Source of the DNA: Bacteroidales bacterium
Lineage (GTDB): Bacteria; Bacteroidota; Bacteroidia; Bacteroidales; F082
Length of the DNA: 64,000 nt
Assembly (NCBI GenBank): GCA_017549805.1
Contig: JAFYNJ010000004.1
Location: 62,001 to 126,000 of the forward strand
Direction of reading: 5' to 3'
This document shows, piece after piece, positions 17,661 through 26,504 of this stretch (within the stretch, counting starts at the first letter, position 1; every line of letters starts with the position of its first letter). Below the pieces are notes generated by a model. It made no database searches, was not told where the DNA came from, and saw nothing but the letters and a program-made list of their open reading frames with translations. A program made the position numbers and the translations under genes.

Positions 17661-18557
17661 TCAGTTTTTAATTGCCTCAAACCCTTTGCCATAGGCCCCC
17701 ATCACCATGTTCATTGTCATGAAGGCAGAAGGATCCTCTTCCTTCACAATGCGGAGAATTTGTTGCGCCTCACGTTTATGGGTGACTACCATCAAGATAT
17801 CGCCCTCATGCTTGGTGTACCAACCCCTCCCCTTGATCAAGGTGACACCACGATGCATCTCGTTGCCGATACGCTCAGCCACCTTTTCAGGCTCTGCGGT
17901 AAAGATAAAGGCCTGCACCGATTGTTTGTTGCCAGTCAACACCAAGTCAATGCAATAGCTGCAAACGCCCATCACCACAAAGCCATAGATGATCGCCTGA
18001 ATCTTATCGCTCTCGAGTACAAAATACGAACAGCCAATAATGATGATATCGCAGAAAAGAATCACCCTGCCTTGGGAGATGTTGCGGTACTTGCACACCA
18101 TCATGGCCACAATGTCGGTGCCGCCCGTGCTGCCTCCCTGGGTGAAAGCAATGCCTATGGCGATACCCGCCAGTGCACCACCGATAAGGGCGGACAGAAA
18201 CTTGTCATCCACCAAAGGTGCCATCGTTCCAGCCAAGATGGGATCTGTGATGTAATGCTGCAAGAGGGAGAAAAACAAAGAAGACACGGCAATGGAATAC
18301 ACCGTCTTGATACCGAACGAAGGCCCAAGCACCTTCAGTGAAATCAGCACCAAAATGCCGTTGATGACGAAAACGGAAATACCCGTGGAGATTCCCGTGG
18401 CATAGAAGATCAAGGTGGCGATACCGCTGACGCCGCCGCCCAGCACATGTTGCGGGATGAGGAAACCCGTCCAGCCGAATGCCATCATCAGCAAGGCAAA
18501 GGTGATGATGACATAACGCCTGATTTCGGAAAGGATTTTAGTCTTATCAGTCTTCAT
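17661..18557 (-). CDS. YitT family membrane protein (DUF161 + DUF2179)
   Basis: About 298 residues from MKTDKTKILSEIRR. The N-terminal two thirds has five or six membrane spans with the YitT glycine-rich motifs LGGGVSGIATLIFYATG and FTQGGSTGGTDIVAMM. The C-terminal soluble DUF2179 domain carries RGVTLIKGRGWYT. The biochemical role of the family is unsettled. Longer starts at 18587 and 18569 lie inside the upstream gene, so ATG 18557, one base after that gene's stop, is chosen. Confidence 0.88.
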   Translation of the reverse strand: MKTDKTKILSEIRRYVIITFALLMMAFGWTGFLIPQHVLGGGVSGIATLIFYATGISTGISVFVINGILVLISLKVLGPSFGIKTVYSIAVSSLFFSLLQHYITDPILAGTMAPLVDDKFLSALIGGALAGIAIGIAFTQGGSTGGTDIVAMMVCKYRNISQGRVILFCDIIIIGCSYFVLESDKIQAIIYGFVVMGVCSYCIDLVLTGNKQSVQAFIFTAEPEKVAERIGNEMHRGVTLIKGRGWYTKHEGDILMVVTHKREAQQILRIVKEEDPSAFMTMNMVMGAYGKGFEAIKN

Positions 18558-18558
18558 A

Positions 18559-20010
18559 TTATTTTGCATTGATTTCCAAAATACCATTTCGGTTTACCAC
18601 CACCATGAAAGCCTTGTATTCAATCTGATCAGCCCACTTGAACTGCAACACGATGTGAAGGGTATAAACACGATCCGCCTTCAAAGTGTGCAGTTGATGT
18701 TGTTCGTCGAGGCAATGCACCAACGACTCGGGATTATCCATCTTCTTTGTTAGGAAGTTGATATGGTAACGCATGATGTCGTTGATGCCCTTGAAATCAT
18801 AGTTATAGTGATTCTTCAACAATCCTTGGTCGATTTCCACTTTCTTGCGATACAGAATAATCTTCTCCTCAAGGAAGGCATTGTCGGCTTCCAATGTAGT
18901 ACGTTCGCGCAGTGTCATCACTTCGGCAGGCACTTTGTCGTCAGTAATGAAATCCATACCTTCTTTGATCCATCCGATTTGCTTGTCCTTGATGCTGACC
19001 ACGGTCTTGTTGTCGTAGTATTTGTCTTTCAGCTGATAGGCAAACATCCATCGGGTCAACTCCTTGATCCTGTCTTTCAACATATAAATCAGGATGACTG
19101 TGATGAAGATCAGCGAGGGATAGTTGCCCAGATATTTCGTGAACGGCATGGTCACCAGCAGCGATACCATCATCGCCAGACCCGCAGCCAGACTGAAGGA
19201 GATCTGCTTCACAGCCTGCCCGTCCTGGGTGGTATTGACTTTCAGAAACAAGGCACTCTCGATGTATTTTTTCAGCAGGCTATGGCGATACACCAGCTGC
19301 CTGTTGTTCTTCTCGTCATCGATAACCGCATGGCTGTAGCCTTGTTGAATCTTGTAAGTCTCTTCCTCCACGAAGAGTTGCTCCAGCTCCTTGCGAGCTA
19401 AATCCAGTTCAGGGTCGTTTTGCTTGTCCATAACCCGGATGATACGCAAGGCGCGTATCTCCACCTGATGGCTCATGAATTCATCGGCAAAGGCGTATTT
19501 CGAAGAAAGCTCCTCGGGAAGACCCTTCATCAAGGCCGACAAGTTCCTAAAGTCCGTCAACACCCGACGCACCTCCGAAGTGAATTGCTTGCATCGTTCA
19601 ATTGTCAAGCTGTCAGTGATGTTCTTGCTGATGTTGGTGGCTGCATCACGAATCGAGCTTTTGAAAATCGAACCAAACAGTTTCAACTGAAACTCAAACT
19701 CACTGCGATGTTCCGACGAAGGGTCCGCCACCACATCCGTCACGGCCTGTTTCAGGTTCCCATAGGGCACCGCCGTCTCGCCGACGATGTCTTTCAGTGC
19801 AAAGGAGGGCGTGATGAGGCGGACATTCGACTTCATGTCGGTATAGAACCGTTCCTTGCTGTAGGTATCCTTATTGATATCCAGTCCGTTAGGGACAAAA
19901 ATCCAGGTATTGACATCAAAGTGCTCATCCTTGACATCTTCCCGTCCGCTGAATCCCACCTTGAATTCGATGGCGAACTTGTCATGTATTTTCGTCTGAA
20001 TATCTATCAT
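18559..20010 (-). CDS. Conserved membrane protein of unknown function with two central spans
   Basis: A 483-residue protein that I cannot assign to a family. Residues 1-270 are soluble and mixed alpha/beta, opening IQTKIHDKFAIEFKVGFSG, with several charged helices. Two adjacent membrane spans follow at about 272-310 (FSLAAGLAMMVSLLVTMPF and YPSLIFITVILIYML). The soluble C-terminal half ends in a beta-rich segment (YTLHIVLQFKW, AFMVVVNRNGILEINAK). There is no signal peptide, so both soluble parts should face the cytoplasm. It sits 11 bases downstream of a DASS transporter and 1 base upstream of YitT on the same strand, so it is probably part of a transport-related operon. Confidence 0.75.
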   Translation of the reverse strand: MIDIQTKIHDKFAIEFKVGFSGREDVKDEHFDVNTWIFVPNGLDINKDTYSKERFYTDMKSNVRLITPSFALKDIVGETAVPYGNLKQAVTDVVADPSSEHRSEFEFQLKLFGSIFKSSIRDAATNISKNITDSLTIERCKQFTSEVRRVLTDFRNLSALMKGLPEELSSKYAFADEFMSHQVEIRALRIIRVMDKQNDPELDLARKELEQLFVEEETYKIQQGYSHAVIDDEKNNRQLVYRHSLLKKYIESALFLKVNTTQDGQAVKQISFSLAAGLAMMVSLLVTMPFTKYLGNYPSLIFITVILIYMLKDRIKELTRWMFAYQLKDKYYDNKTVVSIKDKQIGWIKEGMDFITDDKVPAEVMTLRERTTLEADNAFLEEKIILYRKKVEIDQGLLKNHYNYDFKGINDIMRYHINFLTKKMDNPESLVHCLDEQHQLHTLKADRVYTLHIVLQFKWADQIEYKAFMVVVNRNGILEINAK

Positions 20011-20021
20011 ATCAAATCAGA

Positions 20022-21605
20022 TTAGATGAACAGTCCCGGGGTAATGCCGAGCCATTTCAAAACCGTTTCGCCCCAGATCAAAATCAATATCCAGGCAAAA
20101 GTCATCATGGTGATGCCATATTTGAAGGCATCGGTCTGGCTGTACATGTTAGTATTATAGAGCAATGCGGCAGGCTTGCTGTTGAAAGGCAGCACATAGC
20201 AATGTTCGATCAGCATGGCTACGGGCAGTGAGAGACTCATCACGGGGAAGCCGAAACGGGCCTCCACGCCAAGTGCAATGGGCACAAACACCATCGTTCG
20301 GATGGTCTTGCTTTGGAACACCAGGCCGGAATACATCATCAAGAAGGTCAAGATGACATACAACACCCAGAAGGGCGTATTGGAGGTGATGCCAAGGCTG
20401 TCGAAGCCCGCGTTGACCATGGTATTGGGAAGGTCGGTAGCGTTAAGGCCAGAGCCCAAGGTATAAGCACCAGCGGAGAACAGCATGAGGTGCCAAGGGA
20501 TGTCAACGTCGTTCCATTTCACCACACCGATGCCAGGAAGCAGGGCAATGATGGCGCCCAAAAGCGCGACGATGGTTTCGTCAATGTTATGGAAGGTGCC
20601 TTTGGTAACCCACAGGAAAAGCACCAGAATAAAAATGCCCACGGCTTTGTATTCCTCAGCCTTCATCTTGCCCATGGCGTCGAGTTCCTTTTTCAGGCGT
20701 TCCAAACCACCATCAATCTGTGGTTTCTGTTCTTCCTTCTTCATGGGAAAGAAGATATGCATACCCACCAACAGGCCAACCACTAAAGTGATCACACTCA
20801 TGGGACCCACGGCAACCAGCCAGTCGGAATAGCCGAAGTCGCAACTTCCCACGAACCCGGCAATCAGCGAGATTGCCAACAAGTGAGCGCCACTGCCGGT
20901 ATAGAACGCATTGGCACCGACATTCACTTGAAACAGGTTTTGGATGACAAGGTTTCGTCCGAAATTGTTGCGATGGTCACCCGAGGCACCGTAAATGGCA
21001 CAGACGGTCATGAAGATGGGAAGCATGATGGTCGCCTTCACCGTGGTAGCGGAGATAAAGGCCGACAAAACCAAATTTATGATCAAGAAACTCCACAACA
21101 CTCCTTTGGCACTTTTGCCGAACTTGATCACAAAGGCCAAGGCCAGTCGCTTGGCGAATTGGGTCTTGACCAACATGCTGGCCAGCACAAACGAAAGGAT
21201 GTTCAGCCACATGACCGGATGGCCGAGTTGTGCCAAGGCTTCTTTTTGAGATGTGACATTACAGATCACTGTGCCGAGGATGATCAGCAGGGAGGTGAGG
21301 TAGTTGGGAATGGCTTCTGTCATCCAGAGGATGAGACCCGCAATGAAGATGGCAAACATGGCGTAGTTGGAACGCAGGAAGGCCTCCATGCCGATTTCTT
21401 CGCAGCGTTTCAGCGCCTTGGCCGTCAGCAGTTCGGGATTGAGGTTGTCGATAAACCCAATCGGCACAAACCAGTAAAGCAACACAAAAGCAATGAGAGC
21501 GAGCGGTCCGCCGAGACGGGCCATCCACTTCTCGAAGGAGGATTTCTGCATCTTGGGCAGTTTTTCCACCTTGTAGTTGTTCATGTCAAGCGGGTCGAAA
21601 GTCAT
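20022..21605 (-). CDS. DASS/SLC13-family sodium:dicarboxylate (or sulfate) symporter
   Basis: A 527-residue inner-membrane protein with about 12 spans. It has the DASS features MTEAIPNYLTSLLIILG, an SNT-like first substrate/Na+ motif in FISATTVKATIMLP (SAT in place of SNT), and the second-half equivalent near PFNSKPAALLYNT. The family imports Krebs-cycle dicarboxylates, citrate or sulfate with Na+, and the exact substrate is not clear here. It appears to be the first gene of a minus-strand run with the unknown membrane protein, YitT, lipoprotein and cyclo-ligase genes. Confidence 0.85.
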   Translation of the reverse strand: MTFDPLDMNNYKVEKLPKMQKSSFEKWMARLGGPLALIAFVLLYWFVPIGFIDNLNPELLTAKALKRCEEIGMEAFLRSNYAMFAIFIAGLILWMTEAIPNYLTSLLIILGTVICNVTSQKEALAQLGHPVMWLNILSFVLASMLVKTQFAKRLALAFVIKFGKSAKGVLWSFLIINLVLSAFISATTVKATIMLPIFMTVCAIYGASGDHRNNFGRNLVIQNLFQVNVGANAFYTGSGAHLLAISLIAGFVGSCDFGYSDWLVAVGPMSVITLVVGLLVGMHIFFPMKKEEQKPQIDGGLERLKKELDAMGKMKAEEYKAVGIFILVLFLWVTKGTFHNIDETIVALLGAIIALLPGIGVVKWNDVDIPWHLMLFSAGAYTLGSGLNATDLPNTMVNAGFDSLGITSNTPFWVLYVILTFLMMYSGLVFQSKTIRTMVFVPIALGVEARFGFPVMSLSLPVAMLIEHCYVLPFNSKPAALLYNTNMYSQTDAFKYGITMMTFAWILILIWGETVLKWLGITPGLFI

Positions 21606-21656
21606 AGTTTAAAGTTTAGAGTTGAGAGTTGAGAGGTAGTTGAAAGTTGAAAGTTT
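21606..21656. repeat. Short tandem repeats (AGTTTAGAGTTGAGAGTTGA type)
   Basis: Purine-rich units such as GTTGAGA, GTTGAAA and GTTTAGA are repeated several times just upstream of the DASS start. Confidence 0.55.
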
Positions 21657-21688
21657 AGAGTGTGGAAACGGGATCGTTTCCACACTCT
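21657..21688 (-). terminator. Strong hairpin after the CYTH gene
   Basis: The 14-base perfect stem AGAGTGTGGAAACG / CGTTTCCACACTCT has a GGAT loop. It lies 12 bases past the CYTH stop on the minus strand, but the T tract is weak. Confidence 0.65.
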
Positions 21689-21700
21689 GTCAAACAATTT

Positions 21701-22177
21701 CTATTTCCAGTTCTTGTAAGGATTCTTCATCAACATGGAGTTGAAGTACTTGGGGTCGCCAGTGACCTCTTCGCCAAGCCATGCGGGCTTGTCGAAAGGT
21801 TCGTTCTCGTCGGCGAGTTCCACTTCGGCGACGGTCAGACCGTCGTTGTCGCCGTAGAACTCATCCACCTCCCAAGTGTGTTTCCCGTCGGTGTTCTTGA
21901 CAAGATAGCGGGTCTTGTCGATCACACCAGGTTCGCAGATTTCAAGGAGGCTTTGCACTTCCTCGACAGAAATCTCCTTCTCCCATTCGAAGCGGGCAGC
22001 ACCAGAGGCGTTGCCGATACCCTTGATGGTGATGAAACCCTTGTCGCCTTTCACTCTCACGCGAACGGTGCGTTCCGGCACGCTGGAGAGGTAGCCTTGG
22101 GTGATTCGGGTAGCCTTGAAGGCCTCAGTCTTGAAGTCGCCTTTTACCAAAAATTTCTTTTCTATTTCTTGTGCCAT
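21701..22177 (-). CDS. CYTH domain protein (inorganic triphosphatase-like)
   Basis: A 158-residue single-domain CYTH protein. The defining ExExK motif is at residues 4-8 (EIEKK). The tunnel-fold Arg/Lys strands follow: TVRVRVKGDKGFITIKG, FEWEKEISVEE, IDKTRYLV, TWEVDEFYGDNDGL and VAEVELADENE. The family binds triphosphates with divalent metal, and most bacterial members of this size are tripolyphosphatases. The gene follows another CYTH-like gene by 30 bases and ends before a strong hairpin, so it is probably the last gene of the operon. Confidence 0.9.
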   Translation of the reverse strand: MAQEIEKKFLVKGDFKTEAFKATRITQGYLSSVPERTVRVRVKGDKGFITIKGIGNASGAARFEWEKEISVEEVQSLLEICEPGVIDKTRYLVKNTDGKHTWEVDEFYGDNDGLTVAEVELADENEPFDKPAWLGEEVTGDPKYFNSMLMKNPYKNWK

Positions 22178-22207
22178 AATCTGTCGTTTTCAAAAAAGTT
22201 ACGAATG

Positions 22208-22855
22208 TCATTCATTGGCCAACGGCTTGTCGGACATGCCGATGACACGCTTGATGGCTTGCAGGTAGTTGATGTTCTCGACACCTTCGAGACCGACATC
22301 CTTGATGGTTTTCTTGATGTCTTCGATCTCGGTCGATTCCGAGTTGATGGTCACCACCTTGGCGCCGTTGATGAGCACTTCGCCAAACTCACAGATAGTG
22401 TCATTGACCATATAGCCGAAGCGGCGTTTGTGGACGCGGACGGCAGCCAGATCCGGATTGGCCTTCACCATTTTCATAAACTCATTGTAGGTATAAGTTT
22501 TCTTGCGCATGACGGGGGCTTTCACCATGAAGGCGGGGAACACTTCCTTCTCAAGGACTTCCTTTGAGATGGGGAACTCGCCCTTCATCAGGGGATTCCA
22601 CTGCTCGAGGCCGTCAACGGTCTGGACATAGGTCTTGATGTCCATCTTGCCGTCGCGAATCTTGGTGTTGTTGATATCGTTTTTGCGGGAGATGATATAG
22701 ATCTCGTCGCTAAGACGCTCCCAAACCTTCTCTGGGACAGGTGCGGAGAGGCGGGCCATGCGTTTGTGGGCCTCGCAGAAGCACTGTCCGAAGGAGCGGA
22801 ACTCAAATCTCGGCTTTGACACTTCGCCGATTTTCATTTCTTCTTTTTTTGCCAT
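22208..22855 (-). CDS. Uncharacterised protein, possibly a divergent CYTH-like fold
   Basis: About 215 residues from MAKKEEMKIGEV (ATG 22855; an alternative is at 22864). It has no signal or membrane span. YIISRKNDINNTKIRDGKMD and the following GLEQWNPLMKGEFPI resemble the Arg/Lys strands of CYTH proteins. AAVRVHKRRFGYMVND, ICEFGEVLINGAKVVTINSE and VENINYLQAIK resemble the later strands. The ExExK motif is not seen at the N-terminus (FEFRSFG is in that position). The resemblance and the neighbouring true CYTH gene suggest a paralogous or partner triphosphate-binding protein, but this is inference. Confidence 0.6.
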   Translation of the reverse strand: MAKKEEMKIGEVSKPRFEFRSFGQCFCEAHKRMARLSAPVPEKVWERLSDEIYIISRKNDINNTKIRDGKMDIKTYVQTVDGLEQWNPLMKGEFPISKEVLEKEVFPAFMVKAPVMRKKTYTYNEFMKMVKANPDLAAVRVHKRRFGYMVNDTICEFGEVLINGAKVVTINSESTEIEDIKKTIKDVGLEGVENINYLQAIKRVIGMSDKPLANE

Positions 22856-22872
22856 TTTTATCAAATATTAAA

Positions 22873-22894
22873 GGGCGGACACATAGGTCCGCCC
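22873..22894. repeat. GGGCGGAC/GTCCGCCC palindrome
   Basis: GGGCGGAC-ACATAG-GTCCGCCC lies in the gap between the lamin-tail lipoprotein gene and the CYTH-like gene upstream of it on the minus strand. It could be a terminator stem or a dispersed REP-like sequence. There is no T tract. Confidence 0.6.
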
Positions 22895-22904
22895 CTACCA
22901 GTTA

Positions 22905-24209
22905 TTATTCTTGTGGGATAGGTTCACCGTCGGCTGGGTTGGCTTCGCCCGGGGTAGGATCAGCCAGTTTCCAATCGCCGCCATCGGGAGTACGGGCGTA
23001 TGATTGAGGAGCCACATTGCTCATGGCATCACCCCATGTACCACCATCAGGACATCTGGTGAAGATATCAAGTTGAGTGCCGTCAGCCAAGAAGAGGGCA
23101 ATACGGATGGCCTTCTTTCCGGAGAGGCCGCTACCAAAAATGTAGTTCGTTCCTTCCAATTCGGGATGATCGGCTACGACATCTTCGCTATAGAGCACCA
23201 CATAGCCGTGAGCAGGCACGGTGATAGTAGCGTCGCCAATCCAAATCGGAGCGTCCTTATCGTCCTTTTCGATATACAAACCTTCCAAAGGCAGGTCAAG
23301 GTTGCCCTTGTTGTAGATTTCAATGAATTTGGTATCGCCATTCAACTCGTTGAGAATAAGGTTGTGGAAGTTGGGACCTTCAGGACCGCCTTCAAGACCC
23401 ATCACCTGAACAGTACCATCCAAGTTGGCTTCACCCGGAGTAGGATCGGCATAATACCAGCTACCATCGGCGTTGAGGCTATAGGATCCAGAATAAGGAA
23501 TGAATTCCGGAGCATTTTGGTCAATATCCACCAAGTTGAAGTCGTCGATGCTTTCACCAGCAGGGGTGAAGAGTTGGATGCGGACGTTTTTCTTGGCGGA
23601 GAGACCGCTGTGGAAGATCAGGCTCTCAGGATAACCTTCATGGGCGGCTGAAACATCCTCGCTATACAGCAAGAGATAGCTACCAGCTTCGATTGACACG
23701 GTGTTGTCGGCTACCCAGTTCTGTGTACCGTCTTTCTCAATGTAAACGCCGTTGAGGAAGAGGGCTTCAGCACCTGAATTGTAGAGCTCGATGAACTTGT
23801 CGTTGCCATTGAGTTCGTTGAGACGCAAGACTGAATAATCAAGGGCGACGGCGCCAACCGTGTATTCCATGACAGGCGACTTGGCCACAAGTTCACCTTC
23901 AGCAACAATATAGAAGCTTACCGTAACATCATCGGCCTGACCTGGGATGACAGCGGTGAATAGACCTTTTTCCGTTCCTTCGGTCATCACAACCTCAACA
24001 GGGGCTTGTTCTCCAATTGTATAAACCAATTTCGCAATAAAATCGTTGAAGCTGGTGATGGTAGCCATCACAGTGACATCGTTGTCGGCTTGAACGGCGG
24101 TAGGAGTATAAGTAACATTGGAGATGGTAACGCCAGGATATTGCGGATCCTTGACACAGGAAGCCATCACAACAACAAGGGCTAATGCCGCAAATAATAT
24201 CTTTTTCAT
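22905..24209 (-). CDS. Lipoprotein with two lamin-tail (LTD) domains
   Basis: About 434 residues from MKKILFAALALVVVMASC (lipobox MASC). An N-terminal beta-sandwich-like region (YPGVTISNVTYTPTAVQAD) is followed by two LTD repeats. One is at about 130-270 (LRLNELNGNDKFIELYNSG, then FLNGVYIEKDG). The other is at about 290-430 (LILNELNGDTKFIEIYNKG, then LEGLYIEKDDKDAP). Each repeat ends with the same DPTPGEAN stretch. LTDs occur in secreted and surface proteins, often with nucleases, but no catalytic domain is present here. It lies 36 bases downstream of a phosphate-type porin gene on the same strand and is probably a surface partner of that porin. Confidence 0.85.
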   Translation of the reverse strand: MKKILFAALALVVVMASCVKDPQYPGVTISNVTYTPTAVQADNDVTVMATITSFNDFIAKLVYTIGEQAPVEVVMTEGTEKGLFTAVIPGQADDVTVSFYIVAEGELVAKSPVMEYTVGAVALDYSVLRLNELNGNDKFIELYNSGAEALFLNGVYIEKDGTQNWVADNTVSIEAGSYLLLYSEDVSAAHEGYPESLIFHSGLSAKKNVRIQLFTPAGESIDDFNLVDIDQNAPEFIPYSGSYSLNADGSWYYADPTPGEANLDGTVQVMGLEGGPEGPNFHNLILNELNGDTKFIEIYNKGNLDLPLEGLYIEKDDKDAPIWIGDATITVPAHGYVVLYSEDVVADHPELEGTNYIFGSGLSGKKAIRIALFLADGTQLDIFTRCPDGGTWGDAMSNVAPQSYARTPDGGDWKLADPTPGEANPADGEPIPQE

Positions 24210-24245
24210 ATTAGTTCGATTTTTATAGTTTGACATTGAGTTGGT

Positions 24246-25637
24246 TTAGAAAGCGACCTGGAAACGGGCCAGCAGCATGTGGTAGTTGACACCGGCATCA
24301 CCAGCGTCGTTGACAACCTTGGTGTAGTCCTTGGTCTTGTTGCCGTCAGCATCAAGGCCCACATAAAGTTTACCCTTACCATTGGCATAACGGTCGTTGT
24401 TGACATATTGGTAGTTGAGCGCCATCTTCACATTCTTGCCAATGTAGAAGTTGAGGGCTGCGCCATAGAGCTCGGCAGAGCCACCAAAGATGGCTACATC
24501 GCTGCTGCGACCTTCATAGTCGTTCATATCGAGGAATTCATACTTGAGGGCCAATTCCACATCGCCCCAGCTTTCACCGCAGCGAACACGGTTGAACTTG
24601 GCTCCGTCGCTGTCATAGCTCTGCTTGCCACCGAAGAGGAGGCAGCCGCCTTCGACATACCAGCCATAGAAGTGATAGGGCTTGTCGAGGACGACCTTTT
24701 CAGGATCCATATAGGTCCAATCCGACAACCAAGCGCTTTCGAGACGGAGACCCTGATAGTGGCCAGCCAATTCAGCAGTGGCGATCAGATTGTGGTCGGT
24801 GTCTTTGATGTCGTCTGTGTCGATATACTTCTTACGGCTGATGTTGGTGGCGTTACGGCAGCTGAAACGAGTGCCGTTGTAAACACCCATCTCATCGGAG
24901 GTTTTGGGGGTGTCATACATGACAGCGCCACCAATATGGATGCCATAGTCGGCTTCGTTCATGGGGCGAACCACAACCTTGCCAAGGTAGGAAAGGCCTT
25001 CGTCCATGCCATAGTTCTTGTTGTTGTCTTCCACGAAGGTACGGGTTTCCTGGCCTTCAATTTCTTGGAACAAAATGCTACCGCTTCCGAAGAAGTACTT
25101 GTTGCTATACTTGGCGAAAACACCGAGGTGACGGCTGGGCGCGAATGCACTGACCACCATCGGGCGTTCCAAGAACTCAAGGTAACGCGAGGAGGTATTG
25201 CGCGACAGGGAGAAGTCGGGCTTCTGGCTACCCACGCTGAACTGCCAGTTCTCAAGGCCGTTGTAGCGGACGATAGCGTCTTTCAGCTCGAACGAGCCGT
25301 TGGCCAGTTCCATATCCACTTCACCGTACCAATCGGGAGTGATTTGGGTCTTCACGGCGAAACGGGCACGGCGGATGCTGGCACCGTCACCAATCGGGTC
25401 AGCCCATTCCTGAGCGCCGAAATAGTGTCCGAAATCGACCTGCACACGCGAGTCGAACCAGAATTTGTAGTCTTTGTCTTTGGATTCGAAGACAAGGATG
25501 CCATCACGCTCAGTGGCGGTTACATCCTTCACGCTTACTTTGTTGCCGTACTGGTCAACAGCTTGATCAGTCTTCTGGGCAAAAGCCGCTGCTCCGATAA
25601 CGAACAGGGCGGCCATCAATAATGATAGTCTTTTCAT
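24246..25637 (-). CDS. OprO/OprP-family outer-membrane porin
   Basis: A 463-residue protein with signal peptide MKRLSLLMAALFVIGAAAFA (cleavage before QKTD) and a beta-barrel body ending in Phe (LLARFQVAF), as outer-membrane barrels do. Porin_O_P features are the early FWFDSRVQVDFGHYFG, then SIRRARFAVKTQITPDWYG and then WQFSVGSQKPDFSLSRNTS. The family includes the phosphate and polyphosphate porins OprP and OprO. Bacteroidota members are often induced by phosphate limitation, but specificity is not proven by sequence. Its neighbours encode an LTD lipoprotein and CYTH proteins, hinting at (poly)phosphate use. Confidence 0.88.
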   Translation of the reverse strand: MKRLSLLMAALFVIGAAAFAQKTDQAVDQYGNKVSVKDVTATERDGILVFESKDKDYKFWFDSRVQVDFGHYFGAQEWADPIGDGASIRRARFAVKTQITPDWYGEVDMELANGSFELKDAIVRYNGLENWQFSVGSQKPDFSLSRNTSSRYLEFLERPMVVSAFAPSRHLGVFAKYSNKYFFGSGSILFQEIEGQETRTFVEDNNKNYGMDEGLSYLGKVVVRPMNEADYGIHIGGAVMYDTPKTSDEMGVYNGTRFSCRNATNISRKKYIDTDDIKDTDHNLIATAELAGHYQGLRLESAWLSDWTYMDPEKVVLDKPYHFYGWYVEGGCLLFGGKQSYDSDGAKFNRVRCGESWGDVELALKYEFLDMNDYEGRSSDVAIFGGSAELYGAALNFYIGKNVKMALNYQYVNNDRYANGKGKLYVGLDADGNKTKDYTKVVNDAGDAGVNYHMLLARFQVAF

Positions 25638-25661
25638 AGTACTGATTTTTTATTGTAGTTT

Positions 25662-26504
25662 TTAGTAGTAATAATACATTGGTTTTCTGTTCTCGTTTTC
25701 TTCCATCCAATGGGAAAGGAATCCCTGGAGAATATTGGTGTATCCGCATTTGAAGTCGCAGTCATAGCTCTCATAGCGGTATTGGTCACCGTTGCTGTAG
25801 ATGATGTCGTACATCCAAGGGGTACAACCTTCGTCGAGTCTCCCTCTGGTCTGATTCATTTTCAGACGGTCGACATTGAATATGACACGAAGGTCTTCCA
25901 GCATCTCAGGTTCTCTTTCGAATTCCTGATGCTCGCCAGTTTCCTCATTCTCATAAGTCAACAAAGCGTGGCCATCCTTACGCTCGAGGGTGTAACGTTC
26001 CTTTCCATACACATAAAGGAACGACACCACTTCGTTGGGCGCAAAAGGCAGTTCCTTCCAGTGGTCAAGGCATTGGCAGATCTCACTGAAAGCCGCTCCA
26101 TAGCCTTGGGGGCCATGCATGTAACCGCCAGCACTGATGTTATAACCCGAGGCATAATCCACATCCAGGTGCCATGAAGTTCCATCCAGGACATCAAAAG
26201 GCGGTTGATAATAGCCATGGTATTTGTACACTTTGTGCTTCATGACAATGTGCTGAAGGCTGTCGAACACTGAATGGTCGTCGATGACGAACTCCTTCTC
26301 GCCAGGCAAACCCTCGTCGAAGCGGAACAACACCCGACCGTCCTCAGTTTCCTTGACATAGTAGCCGAAACCGCTGAAACGGTTCATACCACCACCTTCC
26401 GACAAAGAAAAGGAAATGATGGTATCGTTCTCGGGCCCATGCCCAGACGACTGGCAGCCAAACAGCGAAAGCAGGCTGGCGAGCACAACCATTGCCTTCA
26501 TCAT
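25662..26504 (-). CDS. Lipoprotein of unknown function
   Basis: A 280-residue protein with signal peptide MMKAMVVLASLLSLFGC (lipobox LFGC). The mature part is acidic with many aromatic residues (KYHGYYQPPFDVLDG, WHLDVDYASGYNISAGGY) and ends MYYYY. No family was recognised. The start overlaps the stop of the upstream C1B protease by 4 bases (ATGA), so it is translated with that gene. A role as an inhibitor, chaperone or surface partner of the protease is possible but not shown. Confidence 0.75.
   Translation of the reverse strand: MMKAMVVLASLLSLFGCQSSGHGPENDTIISFSLSEGGGMNRFSGFGYYVKETEDGRVLFRFDEGLPGEKEFVIDDHSVFDSLQHIVMKHKVYKYHGYYQPPFDVLDGTSWHLDVDYASGYNISAGGYMHGPQGYGAAFSEICQCLDHWKELPFAPNEVVSFLYVYGKERYTLERKDGHALLTYENEETGEHQEFEREPEMLEDLRVIFNVDRLKMNQTRGRLDEGCTPWMYDIIYSNGDQYRYESYDCDFKCGYTNILQGFLSHWMEENENRKPMYYYY

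Noticed and set aside
24279-25622. Long open frame (447 codons) antisense to the OprO/P porin
   Set aside because: Shadow produced by the codon usage of the porin gene; no recognisable protein.
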